This document shows positions 6,539 to 14,403 of a stretch of DNA of 16,243 nucleotides, one piece after another. The DNA comes from CALEUX01 sp964521525. Its GTDB lineage: Bacteria; Bacteroidota; Bacteroidia; Bacteroidales; Marinilabiliaceae. Under the pieces are notes generated by a model. It saw only the letters and a list, made by a program, of their open reading frames with translations. It made no database searches and was not told the DNA's origin. A program made the position numbers and the translations under genes. Within the stretch, counting starts at the first letter, position 1. Every line of letters begins with the position of its first letter. The stretch lies in the NCBI GenBank assembly GCA_964521525.1, contig CAZFTD010000071.1, forward strand, positions 1-16,243. The letters are read 5' to 3'.

Positions 6539-9001
6539 ATGTTAACCACCTCCAATAATACTCAACTCGATTTGGCCCGCTTGTTTATCGAAACTACGGG
6601 GAAAAACCTGTTTTTAACAGGCAAAGCCGGAACCGGTAAAACAACTTTTTTGAAAAACCTTCGCCACAATTCACCCAAACGCATGGTTGTAGTTGCTCCT
6701 ACGGGTGTGGCTGCCATTAATGCCGGAGGTGTTACCATTCACTCGTTTTTTCAGTTGCCATTTGGGCCGCAAATTCCCAATCACTATTTAGCCGAAAAAG
6801 ATAAAAAAGGGGAGTTGAGCATACATCTTAACCGCGAAAAACTCAACATTATACGCAGTTTGGATTTGTTGGTTATTGACGAAATAAGTATGGTGAGGGC
6901 CGATTTACTGGATGCCATTGATGGCGTTTTACGGCGGGTGCGCAGGCGGCAACTTCCTTTTGGCGGTGTTCAGGTGCTGATGATTGGCGATTTGCAACAA
7001 TTAGCACCGGTTATAAAAGACGACGATTGGGCTATTTTAAAAAACTACTACTCGGGCCCCTTCTTTTTTCAGAGTAAGGTTTTGGAGAAATATCCGGCAG
7101 AAACCATTGAACTGAAAACCATTTTCAGGCAAAAAGACCAGTTGTTTATCGACCTGCTGAACCAGATTCGTGAAAACCGGTTAACCACCGAAGGCCTACA
7201 AATGCTGAACAGCCGCTACCAGCCAGCCATGCAGCAGTTGCCGGGGTATATTACGCTGACATCGCACAACCGCCAGGCACAATATATAAACGAACAAAAG
7301 CTTCAGGCCATACCGTTTAATCACTTTATTTTTAAAGCTGAAATTGAAGGCGATTTCCCCGAATACGCCTATCCAAACGATACCGAGCTGGTACTGAAAA
7401 AGGGAGCACAGGTGATGTTTATCAAAAACGATTCGTCGCGCGAAAAGCTTTATTACAATGGTAAAATAGGTGTTGTTGAATCTATTAACAACAACATAAT
7501 TCGGGTGCGGTGCGATGGCGACAACCATTCCATTGAAGTTGGTGCCGCCCAATGGCAAAATTTTAAATACACCCTCAACCCTATCACCAACGAGATTGAG
7601 GAAACAATAACCGGCACCTTTACACAGTTTCCATTAAAATTGGCATGGGCAATAACCATTCATAAAAGTCAAGGCCTTACTTTCGAGAAAGCCATTATCG
7701 ATGCCAATGCAGCCTTTGCTCACGGGCAGGTATACGTGGCGCTAAGCCGTTGCCGTACGCTGGAAGGTTTGATTTTATCGTCGCCCATTGACGAGCGTAG
7801 CATTATCAGCAGCCAATCGGTTAACAGCTTTATTGAGAAGGCAGTCAATAATATACCAACTCACGAACGCATACGCAGTTTCCAAATGGAATATGAGCAG
7901 GAACTGGTAACTGAACTTTTCGATTTTTCGAGGCTTCATCGACTACTCAAGAGCCTGAAAAAAGAGATTGACGAAAACCGGAATATTGTTTTTGGAAACT
8001 TACCCGAAAAAACAGACTCCATTCTGGATATTTATGAGACAACAGTTTCTGATGTTTCAACAAAATTTAAGCTGCAGCTGCAACAATTGTTTAGCCGTGG
8101 CGTTACGGTAAGCGACGACCCACAGCTTCAGGAGCGTATTTGCAAAGGATGTGATTACTTTTTGAGCAAAATCATTGAAATTATAGAGCCGTTAACCACC
8201 GGAGTTGATTTGGAAACTGATAATAAAGCTGTTCGGAAAAGCATTACAGAAGCTTTGGACCAAATTGCCAGAAGCTATACCACACACAAACATTGTCTTA
8301 GAGCCGGTGCTGCGGGTTTTACTATTGCCGGTTATCTGGCAGCCAAATCGGTAAGCCTTATTGAAAAAGAAATACAGAAACCTAAATTTTTAAAAGACAC
8401 AAAGCCTTTAGCCACCTCATCGAACACCGAATTGTACCAACAATTGCGAACCTGGAGAAACAACCGTGCCAATGAATTGAACCTACCCGTGTATATGGTT
8501 GTACCAACCAAAGCATTAATTGAAGTGGCAGAAAAAATGCCTGCTTCGGAAAAGGCGTTATTGAAAGTAAAAGGATTTGGCAAACAAAAAACTCAGCAGT
8601 TTGGAGAGGAGATACTGAAAATAATAAAGGATTATTGTACCGATAAAGGCATTGAACAACAGGCTGTAAGCTTAATTCCTGAGCCTGAGCCCCAAAAACC
8701 GGCTAAAGTACCCACCTGGAAAAACACGGTTACACTTTACCGTTTGGGACTGAGTATTGAAGCCATTGCCAAAAAACAAAACCTTGTTAAAAGTACCATT
8801 GAGGGACATTTGGCCAAAGCCATTGAACAGGGCGAAATAGACATTACAACGGTTTTAGACCATACCCATATTAAAACTATACAAACCTACCTTAAAAACA
8901 ACCCCGGTCAAACCCTTGCCGAAGCCAAAAACGGGCTTGGCCCCAAATTCAGCTTTGGAGATATTAAGATGGTAATAGCTGAACTTAGGAAACGTGGATA
9001 G
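6539..9001 (+). CDS. PIF1-like SF1 helicase with HRDC and C-terminal helix-turn-helix domains
   Basis: This 820-residue protein is a predicted ATP-dependent DNA helicase. The N-terminal half is PIF1/RecD2-like: Walker A GKAGTGKTT (28-36), VVVAPTGVAAINAGGVTIHSF as motif Ia, Walker B LLVIDEIS with D114-E115, MIGDLQQLAP as motif III, and the motif V/VI region AWAITIHKSQGLTFEKA ... VYVALSRC. A linker follows. An HRDC domain (about 630-705) contains LYQQLRTWRNNRANELNLP and LLKVKGFGKQK, and a helix-turn-helix region of the RecQ-accessory type (about 725-815) contains GLSIEAIAKKQNL and STIEGHLAKA. This domain order recurs in Bacteroidota. It probably acts in replication, repair or G-quadruplex resolution; the pairing with tadA suggests only shared housekeeping expression. 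The start is 3 bp after tadA. Confidence 0.9.
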   Translation: MLTTSNNTQLDLARLFIETTGKNLFLTGKAGTGKTTFLKNLRHNSPKRMVVVAPTGVAAINAGGVTIHSFFQLPFGPQIPNHYLAEKDKKGELSIHLNREKLNIIRSLDLLVIDEISMVRADLLDAIDGVLRRVRRRQLPFGGVQVLMIGDLQQLAPVIKDDDWAILKNYYSGPFFFQSKVLEKYPAETIELKTIFRQKDQLFIDLLNQIRENRLTTEGLQMLNSRYQPAMQQLPGYITLTSHNRQAQYINEQKLQAIPFNHFIFKAEIEGDFPEYAYPNDTELVLKKGAQVMFIKNDSSREKLYYNGKIGVVESINNNIIRVRCDGDNHSIEVGAAQWQNFKYTLNPITNEIEETITGTFTQFPLKLAWAITIHKSQGLTFEKAIIDANAAFAHGQVYVALSRCRTLEGLILSSPIDERSIISSQSVNSFIEKAVNNIPTHERIRSFQMEYEQELVTELFDFSRLHRLLKSLKKEIDENRNIVFGNLPEKTDSILDIYETTVSDVSTKFKLQLQQLFSRGVTVSDDPQLQERICKGCDYFLSKIIEIIEPLTTGVDLETDNKAVRKSITEALDQIARSYTTHKHCLRAGAAGFTIAGYLAAKSVSLIEKEIQKPKFLKDTKPLATSSNTELYQQLRTWRNNRANELNLPVYMVVPTKALIEVAEKMPASEKALLKVKGFGKQKTQQFGEEILKIIKDYCTDKGIEQQAVSLIPEPEPQKPAKVPTWKNTVTLYRLGLSIEAIAKKQNLVKSTIEGHLAKAIEQGEIDITTVLDHTHIKTIQTYLKNNPGQTLAEAKNGLGPKFSFGDIKMVIAELRKRG

Positions 9002-9024
9002 CTAATATTAAAGACTATGAGAAG

Positions 9025-9227
9025 TTTAGATATTAGACAGATAGACGTGTCCCGGTTTATCGGGATTAGACAAAAACAGATAATATAGATTTGCCATTGC
9101 CCGCAGCAGGCAAAGCTAATACCCTAAATAATTGTTTAAATTTGTTGACAAATGAGTTTATTTCTTAAGTCTAATCCCGATTCTCGGGCCCCCGTTGCTC
9201 TTCGAGTCTCGTGTCTGATGTCTAAAA
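9025..9227. repeat. Pair of inverted short elements between the helicase gene and tracrRNA
   Basis: The left copy (9025-9071, plus strand) begins TTTAGATATTAGACA and ends CCCGGTTTATCGGGATTAGAC shortened to the hairpin TCCCG-gttta-tCGGGA. The right copy (9227 back to 9169, minus strand) begins TTTTAGACATCAGACA and ends TCGGGATTAGAC, with a CCCGA/TCGGG hairpin. The same blocks occur in the same order in both copies, separated by about 100 bp. The middle contains a TTTGCC/GGCAAA inverted repeat (9090-9114) and no gene. AGACATCAGA-like repeats are frequent between genes in Bacteroidota (from memory). This block occupies most of the 480-bp gap upstream of cas9; the rest is tracrRNA and its promoter. 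Confidence 0.5.
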
Positions 9228-9235
9228 TAATCAAT

Positions 9236-9324
9236 TATAAACAGAAGGCGAGACAAGTTGCCCTGTCCCGCCTTTAATGTTTTCACAACGGAATAATCCT
9301 TATTGTGAATTGCTTCAAAATGTA
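9236..9324 (-). ncRNA. tracrRNA
   Basis: The anti-repeat is at 9324-9303. On the plus strand this stretch reads TTGTGAATTGCTT then CAAAATGTA, which equals bases 2-24 of the crRNA-sense repeat except for one missing T; 22 bases pair, with a single bulge. Downstream on the minus strand is AATAAGGATTATTCCGTT, the Cas9 nexus hairpin (AAGGA-UUAU-UCC-UU), closely resembling the AAUAAGGCUAGUCCGUU nexus of S. pyogenes tracrRNA. After GTGAAAACATT comes an 11-bp stem AAGGCGGGACA / TGTCTCGCCTT, then CTGTTTAT. The RNA base-pairs with the repeat part of pre-crRNA, supports its processing and anchors it in Cas9. It is divergent from cas9. The exact 3' end is estimated. Confidence 0.93.
9245..9274 (-). terminator. 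3' hairpin and terminator of tracrRNA
   Basis: Minus strand AAGGCGGGACA (9274-9264) pairs with TGTCTCGCCTT (9255-9245) around an 8-nt loop. The single imperfect position is a G.U wobble when read on the minus strand but an A.C mismatch on the plus strand, which supports minus-strand function. It is followed by a modest T-rich tail, CTGTTTATAATT. Confidence 0.75.
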
Positions 9325-9327
9325 GAA

Positions 9328-9359
9328 CAATTTTACAATAATTTTTATTAATTTTCAAA
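9328..9359 (-). promoter_or_regulatory. Promoter of tracrRNA
   Basis: On the minus strand TTTG (9359-9356) is followed after 20 nt by TAAAATTG (9335-9328), one mismatch from TAnnTTTG. The spacing is that of Bacteroidota promoters. Transcription would start a few bases further on, at about 9324-9320, which is exactly the beginning of the anti-repeat. Confidence 0.65.
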
Positions 9360-9447
9360 TGTTTTAATGAAATATTTGGGAATTCGAACACCTGTTTGTT
9401 TTCCTAATTGTTAAAGCAAAATCAGATAAGTATTATGAACCCCTTTG

Positions 9448-9483
9448 CCGGATAACGTCTACAACAACGTAATGGTTATCCGG
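9448..9483 (+). promoter_or_regulatory. Perfect inverted repeat in the cas9 leader
   Basis: CCGGATAAC (9448-9456) pairs perfectly with GTTATCCGG (9475-9483), with 18 nt between the arms in which AACGT occurs twice. The hairpin ends 20 nt before the preferred cas9 ATG at 9504 and overlaps the alternative GTG start at 9483. It could be an operator, an mRNA leader structure or a processing site. There is no T-tract for termination. Confidence 0.45.
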
Positions 9484-9503
9484 TGAATATGACCCTTGAT
9501 ATT

Positions 9504-12500
9504 ATGAAAAAGATTTTAGGACTTGATTTGGGAACCACCTCTATTGGTTGGGCATTGGTTAACGAAGCTGAGAATAATGATGAAAAATCATCAATTATAA
9601 AGCTTGGAGTTAGAGTGAACCCATTAACTATTGATGAGATAACCAATTTCGAAAAAGGCAAGAGCATAACCACCAATGCTGAGCGTACATTAAAGCGCAG
9701 CATGCGCCGAAACCTGCAACGATATAAACTACGTCGTGAAAATTTAATCAACGTGCTTAAAAACTCAGGGTTTATAAATGAAGGAACCCTACTCTCAGAA
9801 AATGGCAACCATTCAACTTTCGAGACATATAGATTGCGAGCCAAAGCTGCCAATGAAGAAATTTCTTTAGAGCAATTGGCTAAAGTGTTGTTGATGATAA
9901 ACAAAAAGCGCGGATATAAAAGCAGTCGCAAAGCCAAATCGCAAGACGAAGGACAGTTGATTGATGGCATGGGTATCGCTAAGAAGCTTTACGATGAAAA
10001 TATTACTCCTGGTCAATTGCTTTTATCATTACATAAGGAAGGCAAAAAATCAACGCCCGACTTCTATCGCTCCGATTTGCAAAATGAATTGGATAAGATT
10101 TGGGAAAAACAGAAACAGTTTTACCCTGAAATATTAACCGATGAATTCAAGTTGCAGTTAGTAGGCAAAGGAAAAATGAATGCCACAAAGATTTTTCTGG
10201 CAAGATACGGTATTTACACCGCTGACAACAAAGGTTCCGACAGAAAGCTACAGGCACTTCAATGGCGTGTGGATGCCATCTCAAATCAACTGTCGAAAGA
10301 AGAAATGGCCTTTGTTATTTGTGATGTAAACGGTTCTATTTCTAACTCCAGCGGCTACTTAGGTGATATAAGCGACCGAAGCAAAGAACTCTATTTTAAT
10401 AAACAAACGGTTGGCCAGTATTTGATGGAAAAATTAGATTCCGACCCACATTACAGTTTGCGCAATAAAGTTTTCTATCGGCAGGATTATTTGGATGAGT
10501 TTGAACGAATTTGGGAAACTCAGGCCAAGTATCATAAAGAATTAACACCTGAATTAAAATCCGAAATCCGGGATATTATCATCTTTTACCAACGTAGGCT
10601 TAAAAGTCAGAAAGGACTTATTAGTTTTTGCGAATTTGAAAGCCGCGAGATTGAGTCTGTTACAAATGGAAAAACTACCCGAAAAACAACCGGATTGCGC
10701 GTTTGCCCCAAGTCATCACCCATTTTTCAGGAGTTCAAAATTTGGCAAAACCTTAACAATACAAAAGTTTCAGATAAAACGAATGGAACTTCCCGATTTT
10801 TGAATCAGGACGAAATGGAAATGCTTGCAAAGGAGTTGTTCATCAAAAAAGAGTTAAACAATACCGATGCTTTAAAAGTCCTCTTTAAAAATCACAAAGA
10901 CCTGGAGCTTAATTTCAAGAAAATTGAGGGTAACAGAACCATTTCAGAATTCTATAATGCTTACCAGACCATCATTTCTTTGAGTGGACATGGGGAGCAT
11001 GATTTTTCAAAAATGAGTGCAGAAAAAATTTCGGAGCTGGTTCACAACGTATTCTCAGCTTTAGGATATAATACTGACATATTACAATTTGACGCTTTAA
11101 TTGTAGGTGCCAACATTGAGCAACAACCCCTGTTCAAACTTTGGCATCTTTTGTACTCCTATGAAGGTGATAACTCAAAAACAGGGACAGAATCACTCAT
11201 TACTAAAATCATGGAACTTACGGGATTCCCCAAAGAGTATGCTGCCATTATGGCTAATATCTCACTACAGGATGACTATGGAAGTTTAAGTACCAAAGCC
11301 ATGCGTAAAATTCTACCACATTTAAAAGAGGGGTTTGCCTATGGTGGAAGAAAAGAAAGACCTGAAGAACCCAGTGCCTGCGAATATGCCGGCTACCGAC
11401 ACTCGAAAAATTCACTCAACAAAGAGGAAATCGAGAATAAAACGTTACAAGAACGGCTTGATGTAATCAAGAAAAACAGCCTACGCAACCCTGTGGTTGA
11501 GAAAATATTAAATCAGCTCATAAATGTGGTTAATGGTGTAATCGATGCCTACGGCAAGCCAGATGAAATAAGGCTCGAAATGGCCAGAGAGTTAAAAAAG
11601 AGCGCCCAAGAACGTGCCGATATGACCACGGCCATTAACAAAACCACTGCCGAGCATGAACAAATTCGCCAGATTTTGAAAAAAGAGTTTGGATTGAGCC
11701 ATGTGAGCCGAAACGACCTGATTCGATACAAACTTTATAAAGAACTTGAACACAGAGGGTATAAAACCCTTTATTCCGATACTTACATTCCCAAAGAAAA
11801 ACTTTTTACCAACGAGTTCGACATCGAGCACATCATACCACAATCGAGACTTTTTGACGATTCGTTCTCGAACAAAACGCTTGAAAAACGAGATGTAAAC
11901 ATTGAAAAAGGCAACGAAACGGCATACGATTATATCTTAAATAAATTTGGTTCTGATAAACTTTCAGAGTATTTGCTAAGAGTGGATGACTTATTAAAAG
12001 CTGGAAAAATAAGTCCCACTAAAAGCAAAAAGTTAAAAATGAAAGGTGCCGATATTCCTGACGATTTTATTGAGCGTGACTTGCGCGACTCTCAGTATAT
12101 TGCCCGCGAAGCAAAAGGCATGTTGGAGAAAATTGCTAAAAGTGTTGTCACTACCACCGGATCTATAACCGAACGTCTGCGCGATGACTGGCAGCTTGTG
12201 GACGTAATGCAGGAACTGAATTGGGACAAATATGACCGGCTTGGTCTGACAGAAATCATCGAAGGACGTGAGGGGCAGCGCATCAAACGCATAAAAGATT
12301 GGACCAAACGCAACGACCACCGACACCATGCTATGGATGCCCTCACCATAGCTTTTACCAAACGCAGCCACATTCAATACCTCAACAATCTGAATGCCCG
12401 CAGCGACAAGGCCGGTAGTATTTATGGTATTGAAACAAAAGAGTTATATAGAGACGACAAAGGCAAACTGAAATTTAAGCCACCAATGCCCATTGGTGAG

Positions 12501-13649
12501 TTTCGGGCATCGGCAAAGGTGCATCTCGATAATACGCTTGTCTCTATTAAGGCAAAGAATAAAGTGGTAACCAAAAATATTAATACCACTAAGAAGAAAG
12601 GCGGCACCAATAAAAAAGTTCAGCTTACGCCTCGCGGACAGTTGCATAACGAAACCATTTATGGTAGCAACCAGGTTTACGCAACAAAAGAAGTGAAAAT
12701 TGGTGCTTCATTTACCGAAGCATTAATTGCCAAAGTGGCTAAAAAGAGTTACCGCGAAGCTCTTTTAAAAAGGCTTCACGAATTTGGCAACGACCCCAAG
12801 AAAGCATTCACCGGAAAAAACAGTGTATTGAACAATCCGGTTTATGTGGATGCTGCCAAAACCATTGTGGTGCCTGAAAAGGTGAAAACCGTTGAGATGG
12901 AAACCATCTACACCATTAGAAAAGATGTGGTACCCGACTTGAAAGTTGATAAGGTTGTGGATAAAAACGTGCGTCGAAAACTGGAAGAGCGGTTAAGAGA
13001 ATTTGATGACAACCCTAAGCAAGCCTTTTCAAACCTGGAAGAAAATCCCATTTGGCTCAATCCACAAAAGGGCATTGCCATTAAAAGGGTTACCATTACC
13101 GGAGTTGCCAATGCTCAGGCGTTGCACGATAAAAAGGATAAAGATGGCAACCTGATTACCGATGCCGAAGGAAAAACAATCCCTGTTGACTTTGTAAATA
13201 CCGGCAATAACCATCATGTGGCTGTATATCGCGATGAAAAAGGCGACTTGCAGGAAAACGTGGTGTCATTCTTCGAAGCCACCACACGGGCCTCGTTAGG
13301 GGTGCCAATTATTGATAAAGATTACCGTAAAGATGAGGGTTGGGAGTTCCTCTTCAGCATGAAACAAAACGAGTACTTTGTTTTTCCCAACGAAAAAACC
13401 GGCTTTAACCCCAAAGAGATTGACCTGATGAACCCAGATAATTATGCGCTGATTAGTCCGAATTTGTTTAGGGTGCAGAAAATTGCTACAAAGGATTACT
13501 TTTTTAGGCACCATTTGGAGACCAACGTAGAGAGTAAGCCTGAATTAAAGGGTATTACTTGGCATCGACTTGGTATTAATGGAATAAATGGAATTATAAA
13601 AGTCCGAATAAACCATATCGGCCAAATAGTTTCAGTAGGTGAGTATTAA
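9504..13649 (+). CDS. cas9: Type II-C CRISPR-associated endonuclease Cas9 (large Bacteroidota form)
   Basis: Cas9 is the RNA-guided double-strand DNA nuclease of type II systems. From the preferred ATG at 9504 it has 1,381 residues; GTG 9483 would add seven. RuvC-I is KKILGLDLGTTSIGWAL with D8. The arginine-rich bridge helix NAERTLKRSMRRNLQRYKLR is at about 57-76. RuvC-II is IRLEMARELK with E692. HNH is FDIEHIIPQS with D773, H776, N790 and N799, at the same spacing as D839/H840/N854/N863 of SpCas9. RuvC-III is HRHHAMDALTIAF with H942 and D945. All catalytic residues are therefore present. The C-terminal WED/PAM-interacting region contains two related segments (1090-1133 and 1163-1198). The size exceeds that of Neisseria or Campylobacter II-C enzymes and fits the Bacteroidota clade. 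No csn2 or cas4 accompanies it. The PAM cannot be read from sequence. Confidence 0.97.
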   Translation: MKKILGLDLGTTSIGWALVNEAENNDEKSSIIKLGVRVNPLTIDEITNFEKGKSITTNAERTLKRSMRRNLQRYKLRRENLINVLKNSGFINEGTLLSENGNHSTFETYRLRAKAANEEISLEQLAKVLLMINKKRGYKSSRKAKSQDEGQLIDGMGIAKKLYDENITPGQLLLSLHKEGKKSTPDFYRSDLQNELDKIWEKQKQFYPEILTDEFKLQLVGKGKMNATKIFLARYGIYTADNKGSDRKLQALQWRVDAISNQLSKEEMAFVICDVNGSISNSSGYLGDISDRSKELYFNKQTVGQYLMEKLDSDPHYSLRNKVFYRQDYLDEFERIWETQAKYHKELTPELKSEIRDIIIFYQRRLKSQKGLISFCEFESREIESVTNGKTTRKTTGLRVCPKSSPIFQEFKIWQNLNNTKVSDKTNGTSRFLNQDEMEMLAKELFIKKELNNTDALKVLFKNHKDLELNFKKIEGNRTISEFYNAYQTIISLSGHGEHDFSKMSAEKISELVHNVFSALGYNTDILQFDALIVGANIEQQPLFKLWHLLYSYEGDNSKTGTESLITKIMELTGFPKEYAAIMANISLQDDYGSLSTKAMRKILPHLKEGFAYGGRKERPEEPSACEYAGYRHSKNSLNKEEIENKTLQERLDVIKKNSLRNPVVEKILNQLINVVNGVIDAYGKPDEIRLEMARELKKSAQERADMTTAINKTTAEHEQIRQILKKEFGLSHVSRNDLIRYKLYKELEHRGYKTLYSDTYIPKEKLFTNEFDIEHIIPQSRLFDDSFSNKTLEKRDVNIEKGNETAYDYILNKFGSDKLSEYLLRVDDLLKAGKISPTKSKKLKMKGADIPDDFIERDLRDSQYIAREAKGMLEKIAKSVVTTTGSITERLRDDWQLVDVMQELNWDKYDRLGLTEIIEGREGQRIKRIKDWTKRNDHRHHAMDALTIAFTKRSHIQYLNNLNARSDKAGSIYGIETKELYRDDKGKLKFKPPMPIGEFRASAKVHLDNTLVSIKAKNKVVTKNINTTKKKGGTNKKVQLTPRGQLHNETIYGSNQVYATKEVKIGASFTEALIAKVAKKSYREALLKRLHEFGNDPKKAFTGKNSVLNNPVYVDAAKTIVVPEKVKTVEMETIYTIRKDVVPDLKVDKVVDKNVRRKLEERLREFDDNPKQAFSNLEENPIWLNPQKGIAIKRVTITGVANAQALHDKKDKDGNLITDAEGKTIPVDFVNTGNNHHVAVYRDEKGDLQENVVSFFEATTRASLGVPIIDKDYRKDEGWEFLFSMKQNEYFVFPNEKTGFNPKEIDLMNPDNYALISPNLFRVQKIATKDYFFRHHLETNVESKPELKGITWHRLGINGINGIIKVRINHIGQIVSVGEY

Positions 13650-14335
13650 TTTCTTTTCAAACAAAACTAAATTCATCCCCTACAACCCAATACCGTTTAT
13701 CATATTTTTAACCATGCCAACGGGTTTGAGAATGTATTTTGCGAAACAGAGAACTACCGTTATTTTATGGAAAAATACCGGCTATACATTAACCCAATTG
13801 CCGAAACGTATGCCTGGTGTCTCATGCCAAACCATTTCCATTTTGTAATACGGATACGTAAACGCGATACCATAGAAGAACTAATTTTTAATTCGAAATC
13901 GAATACTTCGATATCGACCTTTCCCAAAGTTCAAAACTTTGGGAAAGGTGAAATTATTAGCGATAGCGATATTGAAAAATACTTGTCGAAGCAATTTGCT
14001 AGGTTTTTTAGTTGCTATACGCAGTCGTTTAATAAGATATATAAACGAATGGGGTCGCTGTTTATTAAAAATTTTAAACGACAGCCAATTGAGAATAAAC
14101 AACACTTTTTGAATACATGAATACAGTAATATACACACACCGCAATCCCATTCATCATGGCTTTTGTAATGGGTTTAACGAATGGAGCTATAGTTCGTAT
14201 TTTGATTTTGTTAACGGGGATGATTCGTTGGTACAGGTAGAAAAACTTTTGAAGATGTTTGGTGGCTTGCAATCATTTAAAGAACAACATCAGGCAAATA
14301 TAATTGGCTTTAGAAAATTGAATGATATCGAATAG
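13639..14335 (+). pseudogene. IS200-like / RAYT (TnpA_REP, Y1 HUH) transposase pseudogene
   Basis: Three reading frames together spell one RAYT-type protein of about 229 residues. Frame 1 begins at GTG 13639, overlapping the cas9 stop, and gives NKTKFIP. A one-base loss near the C-run 13677-13680 shifts to frame 2, LQPNTVYHIFNHANGFENVF, then YAWCLMPNHFHFVIRIR with the HUH motif HFH, and FNKIYKRMGSLF with the likely catalytic tyrosine. An 8-bp tandem duplication TGAATACA at 14110-14125 creates a stop and shifts to frame 3, VIYTHRNPIHHGFCN ... WSYSSYFDF, ending at 14335. RAYTs are single-copy enzymes that act on REP hairpins. The gene lies between cas9 and cas1 in the same direction and is inactive unless recoded. 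The 355-bp gap that follows (14336-14690) holds only a weak terminator candidate and AT-rich sequence. Confidence 0.85.
13918..13948. repeat. Perfect REP-like hairpin inside the RAYT pseudogene
   Basis: CCTTTCCCAAAGTT and AACTTTGGGAAAGG form a perfect 14-bp stem around a 3-nt CAA loop. Read in the RAYT frame it encodes TFPKVQNFGKGE, in a variable region between the HUH motif and the tyrosine helix. The stem is far longer than expected by chance in coding DNA and looks like an inserted REP-type palindrome. Confidence 0.75.
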
Positions 14336-14380
14336 GTTCTGTCACTCGCCCACCCCAAAACTCGGTGGAACCGGTAATCG

Positions 14381-14403
14381 CAACAGGTTCACCCGTTGTT
14401 TTA
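14381..14403 (+). terminator. Weak terminator candidate after the RAYT pseudogene
   Basis: CAACAGG-TTCA-CCCGTTG forms a short stem with one A.C mismatch, followed by TTTTA. It could end the cas9-side transcript before cas1, but the stem is weak. Confidence 0.3.

Noticed and set aside
9245..9307. tracrRNA or terminator on the plus strand
   Set aside because: The anti-repeat must be complementary to the crRNA-sense repeat, which holds only on the minus strand. The 3' hairpin has an A.C mismatch on the plus strand but G.U on the minus strand.
9158..9391. A 77-residue minus-strand ORF upstream of cas9
   Set aside because: It lies across the tracrRNA, its promoter and the inverted element, and has no protein-like features.
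9483..9503. GTG at 9483 or ATG at 9489 as the cas9 start
   Set aside because: The family's conserved N-terminus begins at MKKILGLDLG (ATG 9504). The GTG lies within the perfect inverted repeat, and the extra residues MNMTLDI match nothing expected.
13639..13848. The small ORF overlapping the cas9 end as an independent gene
   Set aside because: After NKTKFIP this frame only shadows the RAYT frame; the conserved YHIFNHANGFENVF sequence is in another frame, so it is the 5' fragment of the pseudogene.
14117..14335. A separate small gene after the RAYT body
   Set aside because: VIYTHRNPIHHGF is the standard C-terminal continuation of RAYT proteins and is out of frame only because of the 8-bp tandem duplication.
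13639..14335. RAYT-like gene as a new working component of the CRISPR system
   Set aside because: It carries two frameshifts and belongs to a widespread mobile family, so a conserved role in CRISPR function is not supported by this window.
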